This document shows, piece by piece, positions 10,167 through 18,128 of a DNA stretch of 64,000 nt (its first letter is position 1; each line of letters starts with the position of its first letter). Under the pieces are notes generated by a model, which was not told where the DNA came from, did no database searches, and was given only the letters and a program-made list of their open reading frames with translations. The DNA is from Arthrobacter roseus (lineage in GTDB: Bacteria > Actinomycetota > Actinomycetes > Actinomycetales > Micrococcaceae): NCBI RefSeq assembly GCF_016907875.1, contig NZ_JAFBCU010000001.1, positions 620,001 through 684,000 on the forward strand. Direction: 5' to 3'. The position numbers were made by a program, and so were the translations under genes.

Positions 10167-10607
10167 ATGCCTGTATCAGCGAACGCAGACCTCGACGGGG
10201 CTGGATATTGGGTTAGCCTGGCTGCTCTAGGCCAGGAGCCTCATCTCTCAGAGGCCGAAAAGAACTCTGGACCCAGTGCGCTGGGTACCGAGCGGGTTGT
10301 GGCAATGGGCGCTCTCTGCGAGTTCTCGAGGGACCCCCAAGAGGAGGGAGCTCTCAGTTTCTTTGTCACCGAGTTCGTTCGACTGGACGTTGGCAAAGTC
10401 ATCAACGTGGATCACCGAGGGTTTTCTCTTGGCCCTCATCTCGGAGGTCGCACTACGAAACCTCGTGCCGAACACGAGAGTGTGGATTCCATGGTTCAGT
10501 TGGTTCTCAATACTGCATTGCCCGACGACGACGAGGTAACCGAGGACCCCCCTTGGGAATGGCTTGCGCACTGTGCACGAGATCAATGTGGAGTCTGGGT
10601 CAGCTAA
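10167..10607 (+). CDS. hypothetical protein, 146 aa, predicted leaderless
   Basis: I do not recognise this product. It occupies the otherwise empty interval between lysC and recR, and its end overlaps the recR stop by eight bases, convergently. The frame is supported mainly by the promoter-like TTGACC-17-TAGGAT placed so that transcription would begin on the ATG. The protein is acidic near the C-terminus ([15 protein letters not shown]) and has no obvious domain, signal or membrane segment. Codon composition is less convincing than the neighbours, so a spurious frame remains possible. Confidence 0.45.
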   Translation: MPVSANADLDGAGYWVSLAALGQEPHLSEAEKNSGPSALGTERVVAMGALCEFSRDPQEEGALSFFVTEFVRLDVGKVINVDHRGFSLGPHLGGRTTKPRAEHESVDSMVQLVLNTALPDDDEVTEDPPWEWLAHCARDQCGVWVS

Positions 10608-11196
10608 GCGTTCGGCGTCCCTCGAAAGCCCTCCCGAGCGTGATCTCGTCCGCGTACTCAAGGTCCCCGCCAACGGGAAGCCCTGACGCCAACCGGGTGA
10701 CCTTGATGCCGATTGTCTGCAGCATGCGAACCAAATAGGTGGCAGTTGCTTCGCCCTCAAGATTTGGGTCCGTTGCGATGATGATTTCCTGAATTCTGTC
10801 ATCGGATAGTCGGCTGAGAAGTTCCCTGATGCGCAGTTGGTCAGGCCCAATACCGGCAATGGGATTGATGGCCCCGCCGAGCACGTGGTAGCGGCCACGG
10901 AAGGAACGCGTGCGCTCCACGGCCATGACGTCCTTTGATTCCTCAACAACGCAGACAATGGAAGGGTCACGCCGCTCATCCCTGCAGATGTTGCAGGTTT
11001 CCTGTTCGGTGATATTGCCACAGATGCTGCAGAATTTAACGCGTTCCTTGACGGTGGTGATGGCCTCTGAGAGGCGGACCATGTCTTCGCCCTCGGCTTC
11101 AAGAATGTAAAACGCAATGCGCTGCGCGGATTTGGGCCCGACGCCGGGCAGCCTGCCCAACTCGTCGATCAGTTCCTGAACCGCACCCTCGTACAC
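10600..11196 (-). CDS. recR: recombination mediator RecR
   Basis: A 198-residue RecR, which with RecO/RecF loads RecA at gaps. It starts with GTG at 11196 ([20 protein letters not shown]), an HhH segment, followed by the C4 zinc finger [16 protein letters not shown] and a Toprim domain ([14 protein letters not shown] ... [12 protein letters not shown]). Length and order are normal for the family. It lies 48 bases downstream of dnaX on the same strand, probably co-transcribed. The ybaB/ebfC gene that sits between dnaX and recR in many bacteria is absent here. Confidence 0.97.
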   Translation of the reverse strand: MYEGAVQELIDELGRLPGVGPKSAQRIAFYILEAEGEDMVRLSEAITTVKERVKFCSICGNITEQETCNICRDERRDPSIVCVVEESKDVMAVERTRSFRGRYHVLGGAINPIAGIGPDQLRIRELLSRLSDDRIQEIIIATDPNLEGEATATYLVRMLQTIGIKVTRLASGLPVGGDLEYADEITLGRAFEGRRTLS

Positions 11197-11244
11197 GCGC
11201 CCTCGTTTACTCTGCTCTATGGTTTTCCTGGACTTGCTCCGCGG

Positions 11245-13626
11245 TTACACCGCGTCGAGGCTACGCTCCTCGACCAGACGCCCGTTCAGTATTCGTTCAA
11301 TCGCCGCACGGCCCACGAGCCCTGACTCCTCGATGGTTTCGTCGTCGGCATTCGGAACGTCTTCAACGTATGCCAAGTCTACGTGGCCGGGACGCTGCTC
11401 AGCTGTGCCAGCGGCACCGTGTCTGGCAACGGCGGCCTCGTTCAACATGCGCTGATAACGGCTGAGTGGCTTGCCGTTGTCCGGCTCGGGCACCGGTTGC
11501 TCCTCAACCGGCTCGGGCACCGGTTGCTCCTCAACCGGCTCGGGCACCGGTTGCTCCTCAGGTACCGGCGGCTCGCGGGATTCATACGGCTCAGGGGAGT
11601 CTTGTGGTGGTTCCCGCAGACCCCATGAATCGTTGGCATCCTGTCCTAGGTCTGCTTCTTTTGGCCGCGCCGGAGCCCAAATTTCGCTTCGTTCTTCCGG
11701 TTCCGGCGAACTAGCTGGTCCGTCTTCTGACTCTGCAGGTTTTTCTCCGGCGACAGCGCTGCCGCCCCACCCTGTATTGGAATCTGCAACGCTGGTAGCC
11801 GGCCTTTGCCGGCTAGGGGCTTTTGGGTCCGGGTCACCCGCTGCCGCTGAGGCATCGTGCAAAGGGTTGATTTGTATCTGTAGGCCCAGGACCTGGTTGA
11901 TGGCCTGGCTCAAGTTATCCAGGTGGTTGGCACGATTGAATCCAATTGCGTTCCCCGGGCTCTTGAAGACCAGCTCCAGGGTGGACCCATCGAAGGCGCG
12001 CGGGGTGGCTTCGTTGACGACAACCATCCACGTAGCTCGTTTGATACCCGCGAGGGTGTCCATGATTTCCGGCCAGGCTCTGCGGATCATCTCCACTTGG
12101 CCAGCAGCTGGCGCGGCTGGGCTGCCCGACTTCGATTCCGTGGACTCAGAGCCTGAAGGAGCCGGTGGGGCGTCGACCGGCGGTTTAGGCGGGCTAGCGG
12201 AGACGGGCTCAGGGGCTGGTGTGGGAGCAGGCTGATCCTGATCCTGTTTCGGTGCGGAAGCCTTCGATGTTCCGCTGACGGGAGCATCTTCGGCTGTTGG
12301 TTCGGGGATTTGCAGTGCTTCGTCTTGCGTGGGGCCATGTGTGGCCCCGGAACCTGCCGACGTCGTGCTGGTTGCTGCTGGTGCCTTGTCGGCAGAAGGC
12401 GCCGCCGAACTGTTTGAGCCAGCGATCTGGCCCGCGCCAGCAGCCGACCCTGCGGATGGATCCGCGTAACTGAGCCTGCGCTCGATGCGGTCCACGCGGG
12501 CTGTGACGCCGCGCTCGCCCTGGTCAGCGCCGGGAAGCAGGATCCTTGCACACAGCAATTCCAGGTGCAGCCGAGGCGAGGTGGCGCCGGTCATCTCGGT
12601 TAGTGCGGTGTTCGTGATGTCCGCGGCACGCGAGAGCTCGCCCGCCCCGAGTTGGTTGGCCTGTGTTTGGAGGCGTGCCAGCTGATCTGCGGGGACGCCG
12701 CGCAGAACCGCGGCCGAACTCTCCGGCATGGCGTTGATGATGATTAGGTCCCGGAAACGCTCCAGCAGGTCCTCAACGAATCTGCGGGGGTCGTGTCCGG
12801 TTTGGATGACGCGGTCCACGGCTCCGAATACGGTAGCCGCGTCTGTGGCAGCCACTGCCTCGACGACGTCGTCGAGTAAGGACGCGTGGGTGTAGCCGAG
12901 CAGAGAAACGGCCAGCTCGTAGTCCAGGCCGCTCTCACCGGCACCAGCCATCAACTGGTCCAGGACGGAGAGCGAATCACGGACTGATCCACCACCGGCA
13001 CGGACCACCAGGGATAGAACGCCGGGAGCAACGGGCACGCTTTCCTGCTGGCACAAACTGTCCAGATACCCCATGAGGGGTTCGGGCGGTACCAGGCGAA
13101 ACGGGTAGTGGTGCGTCCGCGAACGGATGGTGCCGATGACCTTGTCCGGTTCCGTTGTCGCGAAAATGAACTTGATGTGTTCAGGCGGTTCCTCCACGAT
13201 CTTCAGCAGCGCGTTGAAACCTGCCGACGTGACCATGTGGGCCTCATCAATGATGAAGATCTTGTAGTGGTCGCGCACAGGGGCGAAGGTTGCGCGCTCA
13301 CGCAGGTCCCGTGCGTCGTCCACTCCACCATGGCTGGCGGCGTCGATCTCGATGACATCCAGGCTGCCCGAGCCACCGCGGGCAAGCTCTATGCAGCTGG
13401 GGCACTGGCCGCACGGTGTAGCTGTTGGACCCTGCGCGCAGTTCAAGCAGCGCGCCAGGATGCGTGCAGACGTGGTCTTGCCGCAACCGCGCGGACCGGA
13501 AAAGAGATAAGCGTGGTTGACGCGATCTTTCCGCAGGGCGGTCATGAGCGGTTCGGTGACGTGTTCTTGCCCGATGACATCCGCGAAAGTCTCTGGGCGA
13601 TATCTGCGGTAAAGGGCTGTACTCAC
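11245..13626 (-). CDS. dnaX: DNA polymerase III subunits gamma and tau
   Basis: A 793-residue clamp-loader ATPase. GTG at 13626 begins VSTALYRRYRPETF; the frame extends to 13809 but that part overlaps the SRP RNA and lacks DnaX similarity. Walker A is GPRGCGKTTSARI, the zinc module is CLNCAQGPTATPCGQCPSC, and Walker B is IIDEAH. After the AAA+ and collar domains (to about residue 370) comes a long low-complexity Pro/Ser/Ala-rich linker, a tau-like polymerase-binding segment (WPEIMDTLAGIKRATW), and a second acidic linker with a three-copy repeat. Expected product is full tau; I did not find a convincing gamma frameshift site. Confidence 0.96.
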   Translation of the reverse strand: MSTALYRRYRPETFADVIGQEHVTEPLMTALRKDRVNHAYLFSGPRGCGKTTSARILARCLNCAQGPTATPCGQCPSCIELARGGSGSLDVIEIDAASHGGVDDARDLRERATFAPVRDHYKIFIIDEAHMVTSAGFNALLKIVEEPPEHIKFIFATTEPDKVIGTIRSRTHHYPFRLVPPEPLMGYLDSLCQQESVPVAPGVLSLVVRAGGGSVRDSLSVLDQLMAGAGESGLDYELAVSLLGYTHASLLDDVVEAVAATDAATVFGAVDRVIQTGHDPRRFVEDLLERFRDLIIINAMPESSAAVLRGVPADQLARLQTQANQLGAGELSRAADITNTALTEMTGATSPRLHLELLCARILLPGADQGERGVTARVDRIERRLSYADPSAGSAAGAGQIAGSNSSAAPSADKAPAATSTTSAGSGATHGPTQDEALQIPEPTAEDAPVSGTSKASAPKQDQDQPAPTPAPEPVSASPPKPPVDAPPAPSGSESTESKSGSPAAPAAGQVEMIRRAWPEIMDTLAGIKRATWMVVVNEATPRAFDGSTLELVFKSPGNAIGFNRANHLDNLSQAINQVLGLQIQINPLHDASAAAGDPDPKAPSRQRPATSVADSNTGWGGSAVAGEKPAESEDGPASSPEPEERSEIWAPARPKEADLGQDANDSWGLREPPQDSPEPYESREPPVPEEQPVPEPVEEQPVPEPVEEQPVPEPDNGKPLSRYQRMLNEAAVARHGAAGTAEQRPGHVDLAYVEDVPNADDETIEESGLVGRAAIERILNGRLVEERSLDAV
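11483..11562 (-). repeat. 27-bp tandem repeat (about 3 copies) inside dnaX
   Basis: The unit GGCTCGGGCACCGGTTGCTC plus CTCAACC occurs at 11483-11509 and 11510-11536, with a partial third copy from 11537. It encodes repeated EEQPVPEPV in the disordered tau linker; the unit length is a multiple of three, so copy changes keep the frame. Confidence 0.9.
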
Positions 13627-13732
13627 GATAAGAACCCTAACGGTTGGCACTGACGTTCCGCATCTCTCCGAACGGGCTTGTGGAGAGCGGACACGGGACA
13701 GGCGCGGCAGCCACTGGCCTGAGAAAGTAGAA

Positions 13733-13820
13733 GACCCCCCGTGCACCTGCCAGAGCCAACTTACCCTTGCTACCTTCCGGTCCTGGGGGAGTTCGCAGGA
13801 TGACACCACACGAGGGGCCG
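13733..13820 (-). ncRNA. ffs: signal recognition particle RNA, small bacterial type
   Basis: On minus the sequence carries the conserved SRP core CAGGACCGGAAGGTAGCAAG followed by GGTAAG and GCTCTGGCAGGTGCACG. The ends pair (GGCCCCTCGTG with CACGGGGGGTC), giving one long hairpin of about 88 bases. A position just upstream of dnaX is usual in Actinobacteria. End coordinates are set by the terminal helix and may be off by a few bases. Confidence 0.93.
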
Positions 13821-13829
13821 TCCTCTACC

Positions 13830-14414
13830 CTACCTGACTTTTTGGTTGATGGTGGAGGGCCTGTTGAGCATGAATGACAACACGAAAGCTAGAACCGCTG
13901 CGACGAAAAGAATGAATTTGCCCGTGGTGAGGACGCTGGCCAGTGTTGCTGTGGAGTCGGTGGATCCGGCCGCGTTGAAGGCTGCTTCAAGCGCGAAGTT
14001 CTCGGCGATATCAACTGCGGCATACACAACGGCTACCAGGTAGAAGACCCAGCGTAGTGGGTTTCTTCCAGCGAATCGACGAACTATCAGGATAATGAGA
14101 GAGGCGAATGCCAGGGGGAACAGCAGATCCCAAAAATAGTGGACGCTCTGGTACCGCTCCATTATTTTGGGGTCCATCAGCTGCTTGACTGAGGCAATAT
14201 ATTCGGCGTCGTAGCCGCCAAACATGGTGTCCGGCAATCGCATACCGACGGCGCGTTCTGCAGAGTGCAGTTGAAGCCAACCCAGAGCGAAGGTCACCAC
14301 TGAGACGACTGCGGCTACGATGATGCTCCACGTGCCTCGGTGACGGCGTTTCCCAGACGGCTCCTGCGCGCGGTCTCCAGTGGCTCTTACTTCTCCATTG
14401 TCAGCGTTTCTCAT
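13830..14414 (-). CDS. four-helix integral membrane protein, unknown function
   Basis: A 194-residue protein with four predicted membrane segments: about residues 25-45 (SIIVAAVVSVVTFALGW), 90-110 (LLFPLAFASLIILIV), 115-135 (WVFYLVAVVYAAVDIAENF) and 165-185 (ILFVAAVLAFVLSFML). ATG 14414 has GGAGG seven bases upstream; another ATG at 14483 also follows GGAGGGAGA, so a 23-residue longer form is possible. I cannot assign a role. It lies between the SRP RNA and tRNA-Ser. Confidence 0.75.
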   Translation of the reverse strand: MRNADNGEVRATGDRAQEPSGKRRHRGTWSIIVAAVVSVVTFALGWLQLHSAERAVGMRLPDTMFGGYDAEYIASVKQLMDPKIMERYQSVHYFWDLLFPLAFASLIILIVRRFAGRNPLRWVFYLVAVVYAAVDIAENFALEAAFNAAGSTDSTATLASVLTTGKFILFVAAVLAFVLSFMLNRPSTINQKVR

Positions 14415-14584
14415 GGAATCAACCTCCAAGAATAGGTTTGCTTTAGCATTCCATGCAGATCTTGCCGACGCAATGGTTGTCATTCTCCCTCCACCCACTG
14501 AGTGGAGCCCAACTACGCGGGCACGATTCGGTATCTGGCACCATATTCGGTAGTCTGATATCTGCTCATATTTGAGTAAAGCCT

Positions 14585-14669
14585 GGAGGATTCGCCTAGC
14601 GGCCTATGGCGCACGCCTGGAACGCGTGTTGGGTTCACGCCCTCGGGGGTTCAAATCCCCCATCCTCCG
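14585..14669 (+). tRNA. tRNA-Ser(GGA)
   Basis: The acceptor stem GGAGGAT pairs with ATCCTCC (14662-14668). The anticodon stem CACGC/GCGTG encloses the loop CTGGAAC with anticodon GGA. There is a long class II variable arm, and the T arm is GGGGGTTCAAATCCCCC. CCA is not encoded. The 3' part doubles as attL of the prophage; the tRNA stays intact after integration. Confidence 0.95.
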
Positions 14670-14670
14670 C
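14645..14670. repeat. attL core
   Basis: A 26-base sequence, GGGGGTTCAAATCCCCCATC plus CTCCGC, formed by the T arm and 3' acceptor of tRNA-Ser and identical to 54843-54868. Flanking bases differ on both sides (C versus T before, A versus C after). Confidence 0.95.
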
Positions 14671-14674
14671 ACTT

Positions 14675-14712
14675 ACGACCCCCGGAATCTAGCGGATTTC
14701 CGGGGGTCGTTT
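14675..14712 (+). terminator. phage-borne terminator downstream of tRNA-Ser
   Basis: A perfect 13-bp stem (ACGACCCCCGGAA at 14675-14687 with TTCCGGGGGTCGT at 14698-14710), then TTTTAT. It lies five bases after the attL core, so it belongs to the phage and replaces the host terminator that integration moved to 54874. Confidence 0.85.
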
Positions 14713-14719
14713 TATGTTG

Positions 14720-14756
14720 TGCTGACTTTGTTTAAGTTCCTGCTGACTTTGACAGC
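14720..14756 (+). promoter_or_regulatory. two putative integrase arm-type sites
   Basis: TGCTGACTTTG occurs at 14720-14730 and again as TGCTGACTTTGACAGC at 14741-14756. A third copy, TGCTGACTTTTACAGC, sits at 54735-54750 near attR. Repeats on both attP arms at short distance from the cores fit arm-binding sites of a tyrosine integrase. The second copy also overlaps a possible int promoter (CTGACT 14743-14748, 18 bases, GATAAT 14767-14772, five bases, ATG). Confidence 0.6.
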
Positions 14757-14777
14757 GAGAGAATGGGATAATAGAAC

Positions 14778-15953
14778 ATGGCATGGATCAGAGAACGACG
14801 GCGTGGAGACGGTGGAATCACCTACTACGTGACATGGCGCGAGCCCGGGGCAACAGAGGAATCCACGCTCACCATCCGTGATGATCGCGCTGCCGCTGAA
14901 TTGAACGTGCGCCTACTCGAAGCCAACGGCAACTCCTACAGTGCCGCCCAGAAGGTCCAGGAACACGCCCGTATCGGTGGGCCATCAGTCAAGGGCCACA
15001 TGATCCGGCACACGCAACTACTCACACGCGCTGGCCCAGACCAATTGAAGCGGTACGAGTCCGCTATTAATAATCACTTCTCTAGCACGCTCGGCAAGAT
15101 GCCACTGGCAGTAGTTAGGCAAGAGGACGTGATCCATTGGATCAGGTACATGCAGAACAAGCTTTATGCTGGTAAACCTTTGTCAGCTAAGACCATTGCG
15201 AACCATCACGGACTACTGTCGGCGGCGATGAAGAGGGCGCACGACACCGGACTGATTGCGCTCAACCCATGCGCCGGCGTGCAACTCCCGGAGGATGACC
15301 GCACCGAAGAAGTAATGCGCTTTATGACGGCCTCAGAATCACTGGCGGTAACGCTGGCCCAGCCGGAGCGTTATAGGCCGCTGATGGCGTTCCTGCGGGC
15401 TACTGGCGCAAGGTTTGGGGAAGCCACTGCCTTAGTTGGGGGAGACTTCCAATTGGACATACCACAGCCAGTCGTGAGGATTGAGAAAGCCTGGAAGCGC
15501 GACAGCAATAATCGCTTTTACGTCGGCAAACCGAAGACCAAAAAGTCTCGGCGTACCATCAGCCTCCCGCCATCCCTCGTGAACTACATCAGGGCCATCG
15601 TGGAAAGTGCGGAACGCAAGGGGTTAGTATTCGTCACTGGCTACGGTGGACCCATTCGTCACAGCACCTACTATGAGTTTTGGAGCAAGTCACTAGACCA
15701 TCTTGGTTACTCAGCCGATGAGCGCCCACGGATCCACGACATGCGGCATACTCACGCATCGATCATGTTGGCGGCTGGCATGGATATGTATGAGCTATCA
15801 AGGCGACTCGGGCATGAGTCCGTGACGACGACGGTAGACCGCTACTCCCACTTACTGCCCGATGCCCAATTCCGCTCGGCCACCATTGCGGAGAATGCGC
15901 TCGGTGGGTTCCCGGATCTCCCTGAGTCCACTCCCCCAGCTATCGATGCGTGA
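14778..15953 (+). CDS. int: phage tyrosine integrase
   Basis: A 391-residue site-specific recombinase that inserts the phage at tRNA-Ser. Residues of about 1-60 are an arm-binding AP2-like domain (YYVTWREPG), 65-165 a core-binding SAM-like domain, and the rest is catalytic. Catalytic residues are visible: R in TGARFGEATAL, K in KPKTKKSRRTISLP, H-x-x-R in IHDMRHTHAS, H in RRLGHESV and nucleophile Y in VDRYSHLLP. It sits 108 bases inside attL. The GATAAT box five bases before the ATG hints at a leaderless message. Confidence 0.97.
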   Translation: MAWIRERRRGDGGITYYVTWREPGATEESTLTIRDDRAAAELNVRLLEANGNSYSAAQKVQEHARIGGPSVKGHMIRHTQLLTRAGPDQLKRYESAINNHFSSTLGKMPLAVVRQEDVIHWIRYMQNKLYAGKPLSAKTIANHHGLLSAAMKRAHDTGLIALNPCAGVQLPEDDRTEEVMRFMTASESLAVTLAQPERYRPLMAFLRATGARFGEATALVGGDFQLDIPQPVVRIEKAWKRDSNNRFYVGKPKTKKSRRTISLPPSLVNYIRAIVESAERKGLVFVTGYGGPIRHSTYYEFWSKSLDHLGYSADERPRIHDMRHTHASIMLAAGMDMYELSRRLGHESVTTTVDRYSHLLPDAQFRSATIAENALGGFPDLPESTPPAIDA

Positions 15954-15956
15954 ACG

Positions 15957-16124
15957 CTAACGGTAGCCAACGACAGCACACTCTAGCGCGCCCTTGGCAT
16001 CGGTCTTGCTCCCGAACCCGCCGAAGGTGACAGCCCCGCAGGTGCACCTCGCGGCGTACCCTTTCCACTGTCCTTGGTCGCCTGACGTGCCCCGCTCAAA
16101 CGTGGTGGCCTTGTGTGTGCTCAT
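15957..16124 (-). CDS. small phage protein with CxC motif, 55 aa
   Basis: Unknown function. The start ATG overlaps the stop of the upstream gene as ATGA (16121-16124), so it is translationally coupled and third in the RHH cassette. The protein contains YAARCTCGAVTFGGF, with two cysteines only, plus a C-terminal ALECAVVGYR. Its stop lies four bases from the convergent integrase stop. Confidence 0.7.
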   Translation of the reverse strand: MSTHKATTFERGTSGDQGQWKGYAARCTCGAVTFGGFGSKTDAKGALECAVVGYR

Positions 16125-16435
16125 GGGGAAACGCTCCATTCCTGCTGGTAGTCGGGGTGGTCGGCATAGATGGCGGCGAGGGTGTGGATTGTTTCGCACT
16201 CGATCGAATTGAACATCAGGTCGTGCGCATCGCATGGATCGACGCCAATCCGATGCAGCTCCACGATCTCCCGTTTCGCGGCACATTCAGCGAGGGCTCG
16301 GGTGGGTGTGAAAAGTTCTTGCGTGCCACAGTCGAACTGGATAGTAATGGCGCTTCGTGACATCTCTATGGAGTCAACAAGTGCAACCCCTTCGTCCGCT
16401 ACAATCCGGGCCAGTAGAAACTCGGTGATGCTCAC
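16121..16435 (-). CDS. DUF6221-like phage protein
   Basis: A 104-residue protein that I recall as resembling DUF6221, a family of unknown function in actinophages and Streptomyces: N-terminal VSITEFLLARI, middle LAECAAKREIVELH, C-terminal YADHPDYQQEW. GTG 16435 with GGGAAAGG eight bases upstream is preferred over the ATG at 16465. It is the second gene of the cassette behind the ribbon-helix-helix gene and is coupled to the 55-aa gene. Possible interaction with either neighbour is only inference. Confidence 0.75.
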   Translation of the reverse strand: MSITEFLLARIVADEGVALVDSIEMSRSAITIQFDCGTQELFTPTRALAECAAKREIVELHRIGVDPCDAHDLMFNSIECETIHTLAAIYADHPDYQQEWSVSP

Positions 16436-16468
16436 TTCATGTGCCTTTCCCTCAGTAGTTCGCATAGC

Positions 16469-16801
16469 CTAGTTAACATAGCGGGTCAACGCCTTGCGGA
16501 TTACCTCAGATACGTTGGTGTTTTCCAATGCAGCCTTGTCCATGGCGTTCTGCCAAAGACGCGGTGGGATGCGGACGTTCTTTGACTCCATGGATTCCTG
16601 ATCCACTTCGCGTTCTCTGATGTCGCCATAGTGTGCCGCAACTAGGGCGTCCATCTCCGCGACGACCTGGTCGAGCACACTCCGTGCTTCCTTGGCGTGG
16701 AAGAGCGGGTTGCCACCGCTCCACGCATCGGGGACTTCCTTCCGGAGAGTGAGCCCCTGCGCCGACACCTCGATGATTATGTGATTCTCTATTCTTGTCA
16801 T
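16469..16801 (-). CDS. ribbon-helix-helix DNA-binding protein
   Basis: A 110-residue protein. The C-terminal about 37 residues (KNVRIPPRLWQNAMDKAAL ... NVSEVIRKALTRYVN) have the strand-helix-helix pattern of RHH/CopG regulators. The N-terminal 70 residues are unassigned (IIIEVSAQGLTLRKEVP). ATG 16801 lies exactly six bases after a TACAAT box, so the message is probably leaderless; the in-frame start at 16837 would lie upstream of the promoter. An inverted repeat overlapping the promoter suggests autorepression, the usual behaviour of RHH antitoxins and repressors. It could be an antitoxin or a phage accessory regulator. Confidence 0.75.
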   Translation of the reverse strand: MTRIENHIIIEVSAQGLTLRKEVPDAWSGGNPLFHAKEARSVLDQVVAEMDALVAAHYGDIREREVDQESMESKNVRIPPRLWQNAMDKAALENTNVSEVIRKALTRYVN

Positions 16802-16837
16802 ACCTACATTGTATGTACTCTGTAGGTACAGAGTCAA
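16801..16837 (-). promoter_or_regulatory. promoter with overlapping operator of the RHH cassette
   Basis: On minus: TTGACT (16832-16837), 18 bases, TACAAT (16808-16813), six bases, ATG. A perfect inverted repeat TACCTACA/TGTAGGTA (16801-16808 and 16821-16828, 12-base spacer) covers the -10 box and start codon. The placement is that of a repressor site. Confidence 0.7.
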
Positions 16838-16859
16838 TAGTATGTAGACACAAAGAAAC

Positions 16860-16888
16860 GCCCCGCCATCCGTGGAGGACAGCGGGGC
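16860..16888 (-). terminator. terminator at the end of the lysis operon
   Basis: The stem GCCCCGC/GCGGGGC (16860-16866, 16882-16888) is followed on minus by GTTTCTTT. It separates the lysis genes from the promoter of the RHH cassette. Confidence 0.75.
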
Positions 16889-16892
16889 ATCT

Positions 16893-16997
16893 TTACTGGT
16901 CTACGTGCTCGAGCGGGTAGTGGATCGTGTTGTGCGGTCGTGGCGGGTGCCTGCGGTCGTACTCGATGGCGTCACGCTCGGCCTGATCCGTGGGCAC
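16893..16997 (-). CDS. possible small protein, 34 aa, after holin
   Basis: The frame from GTG 16997, just after the holin stop, ends five bases before the terminator. The product is polar (VPTDQAERDAIEYD, ending YPLEHVDQ). The ribosome binding site is weak. It may be a genuine last gene of the lysis operon or chance; the frame also continues upstream over the holin gene. Confidence 0.35.
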   Translation of the reverse strand: MPTDQAERDAIEYDRRHPPRPHNTIHYPLEHVDQ

Positions 16998-17001
16998 GGT
17001 G

Positions 17002-17226
17002 TTAGTCGATGGCTCGGTGTTCGCCGTCGCCGGGTTTCGGGCCGTTGGTTTTGGACGCAACACCTGCAGCGGTGACGATGGCCGCAACCATGGCGGTCAC
17101 CCATTCGCCCATAGTGATGAGCTCCCCGCCAGCGGACACCTCAGTGACGGACGCGCCGATGACGACGGCTGCTGGTGCGATGAAGGCAATGATCGCCTTC
17201 GCGTAATAGTTGAGTTGCTCGCTCAT
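17002..17226 (-). CDS. phage holin
   Basis: A 74-residue membrane protein placed directly after the endolysin gene, overlapping it by ATGA. It has two hydrophobic stretches, residues of about 8-28 (AKAIIAFIAPAAVVIGASV) and 40-58 (EWVTAMVAAIVTAAGVA), and a charged C-terminus KTNGPKPGDGEHRAID. This matches the usual actinophage holin layout; it would form the membrane lesion that times lysis. Confidence 0.85.
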   Translation of the reverse strand: MSEQLNYYAKAIIAFIAPAAVVIGASVTEVSAGGELITMGEWVTAMVAAIVTAAGVASKTNGPKPGDGEHRAID

Positions 17227-18110
17227 GGTGTGACCTCCTGGTCTTCGGTGGGGATGAGCACGGGGACGTACTGGTCGAAGCTGGCGTCCACTGCCTCACG
17301 GAGCACTTCGGACGCTTCATCCTTGGAGAGTCTGCTGCCCTTGACGGCTAGCTTGGTGAGCGCGTCGAGCTTGGCGTCGGTCGTGGCCTGTTTGAGTGAG
17401 AGCGCGTCGATCTTCGCGTTCTGTCGTGCTCGCTCATGAGGCGCCCACGCGAAGTAGGTGCGAGCCGTTGACTCCTTGCCGTTGTAGCTACCCTTGAGCG
17501 TGATGGGTGCGTCAAGGGTTCCGTTTGCGATCTTGGTTACTTCGCTTGCTGGGATGGACATTTCCCACCACTCTTTCGGTTTGGGTTTTGCGGGGATAGA
17601 TGGTTTTAGGACAGCGCCGCCGCCACCGGGTTTGCCCCCGGCAAGGATGCGGTTGATGCCCTCGATGATTTTCGGGATCTGCCTGTAGATGTAGTCTCCG
17701 CAGCACGCTGTCGGTACATGATCCATGTGCCCGTAATACGTGAGACTGCCGAACTCGCGCTCAAGGTCAGCGCAGAGCTCCATTACGGTTTCGAGCGTGC
17801 CTGGTGGGAGGTTCGGGTCTATCTCGAATCCGATGGTGGCACCGTTGCCGAAGTTGGTCCCTGCGTGCCATGCTGCCCGTGTTGGTGCGACGAGGCAGGC
17901 AGCACGGCGGCCGGAGATGACATAGTGCGCGCTGGTCCCGCTGGCACGGTTGCGGTCGATGAGGAACGCGATAACACCCTCGAAGGTCTGGTTCCACTCG
18001 GGCAGTCCCCACCAATGGAAGGTGCCGCCTGTTGGCCTCGAGGGGTAACCATATGCTTGTCGCGTCGACTGGAACGGCGACGTGTACCGTGTGATCAGTT
18101 CGTAAGCCAT
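17223..18110 (-). CDS. endolysin, N-acetylmuramoyl-L-alanine amidase
   Basis: A 295-residue lysin. Residues of about 1-150 are an Amidase_2/PGRP domain that cuts the amide between muramic acid and L-alanine: FHWWGLPEW, SAHYVISG, AAWHAGTNFGN and GHMDHVPTACCGDYI carry the zinc-binding histidines and cysteine. A Pro/Lys linker (PSIPAKPKPKEWWEMS) leads to a C-terminal helical region of about 110 residues with no recognisable wall-binding repeats. There is no signal peptide, so release depends on the downstream holin. Confidence 0.93.
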   Translation of the reverse strand: MAYELITRYTSPFQSTRQAYGYPSRPTGGTFHWWGLPEWNQTFEGVIAFLIDRNRASGTSAHYVISGRRAACLVAPTRAAWHAGTNFGNGATIGFEIDPNLPPGTLETVMELCADLEREFGSLTYYGHMDHVPTACCGDYIYRQIPKIIEGINRILAGGKPGGGGAVLKPSIPAKPKPKEWWEMSIPASEVTKIANGTLDAPITLKGSYNGKESTARTYFAWAPHERARQNAKIDALSLKQATTDAKLDALTKLAVKGSRLSKDEASEVLREAVDASFDQYVPVLIPTEDQEVTP

Positions 18111-18128
18111 GGCGTGCCTCCTGTGGCG

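Noticed and set aside
11471-12235. Plus-strand frames of 80-254 codons across dnaX, repetitive Ser/Gly-rich
   Set aside because: They are antisense to the low-complexity tau linker and its 27-bp repeat.
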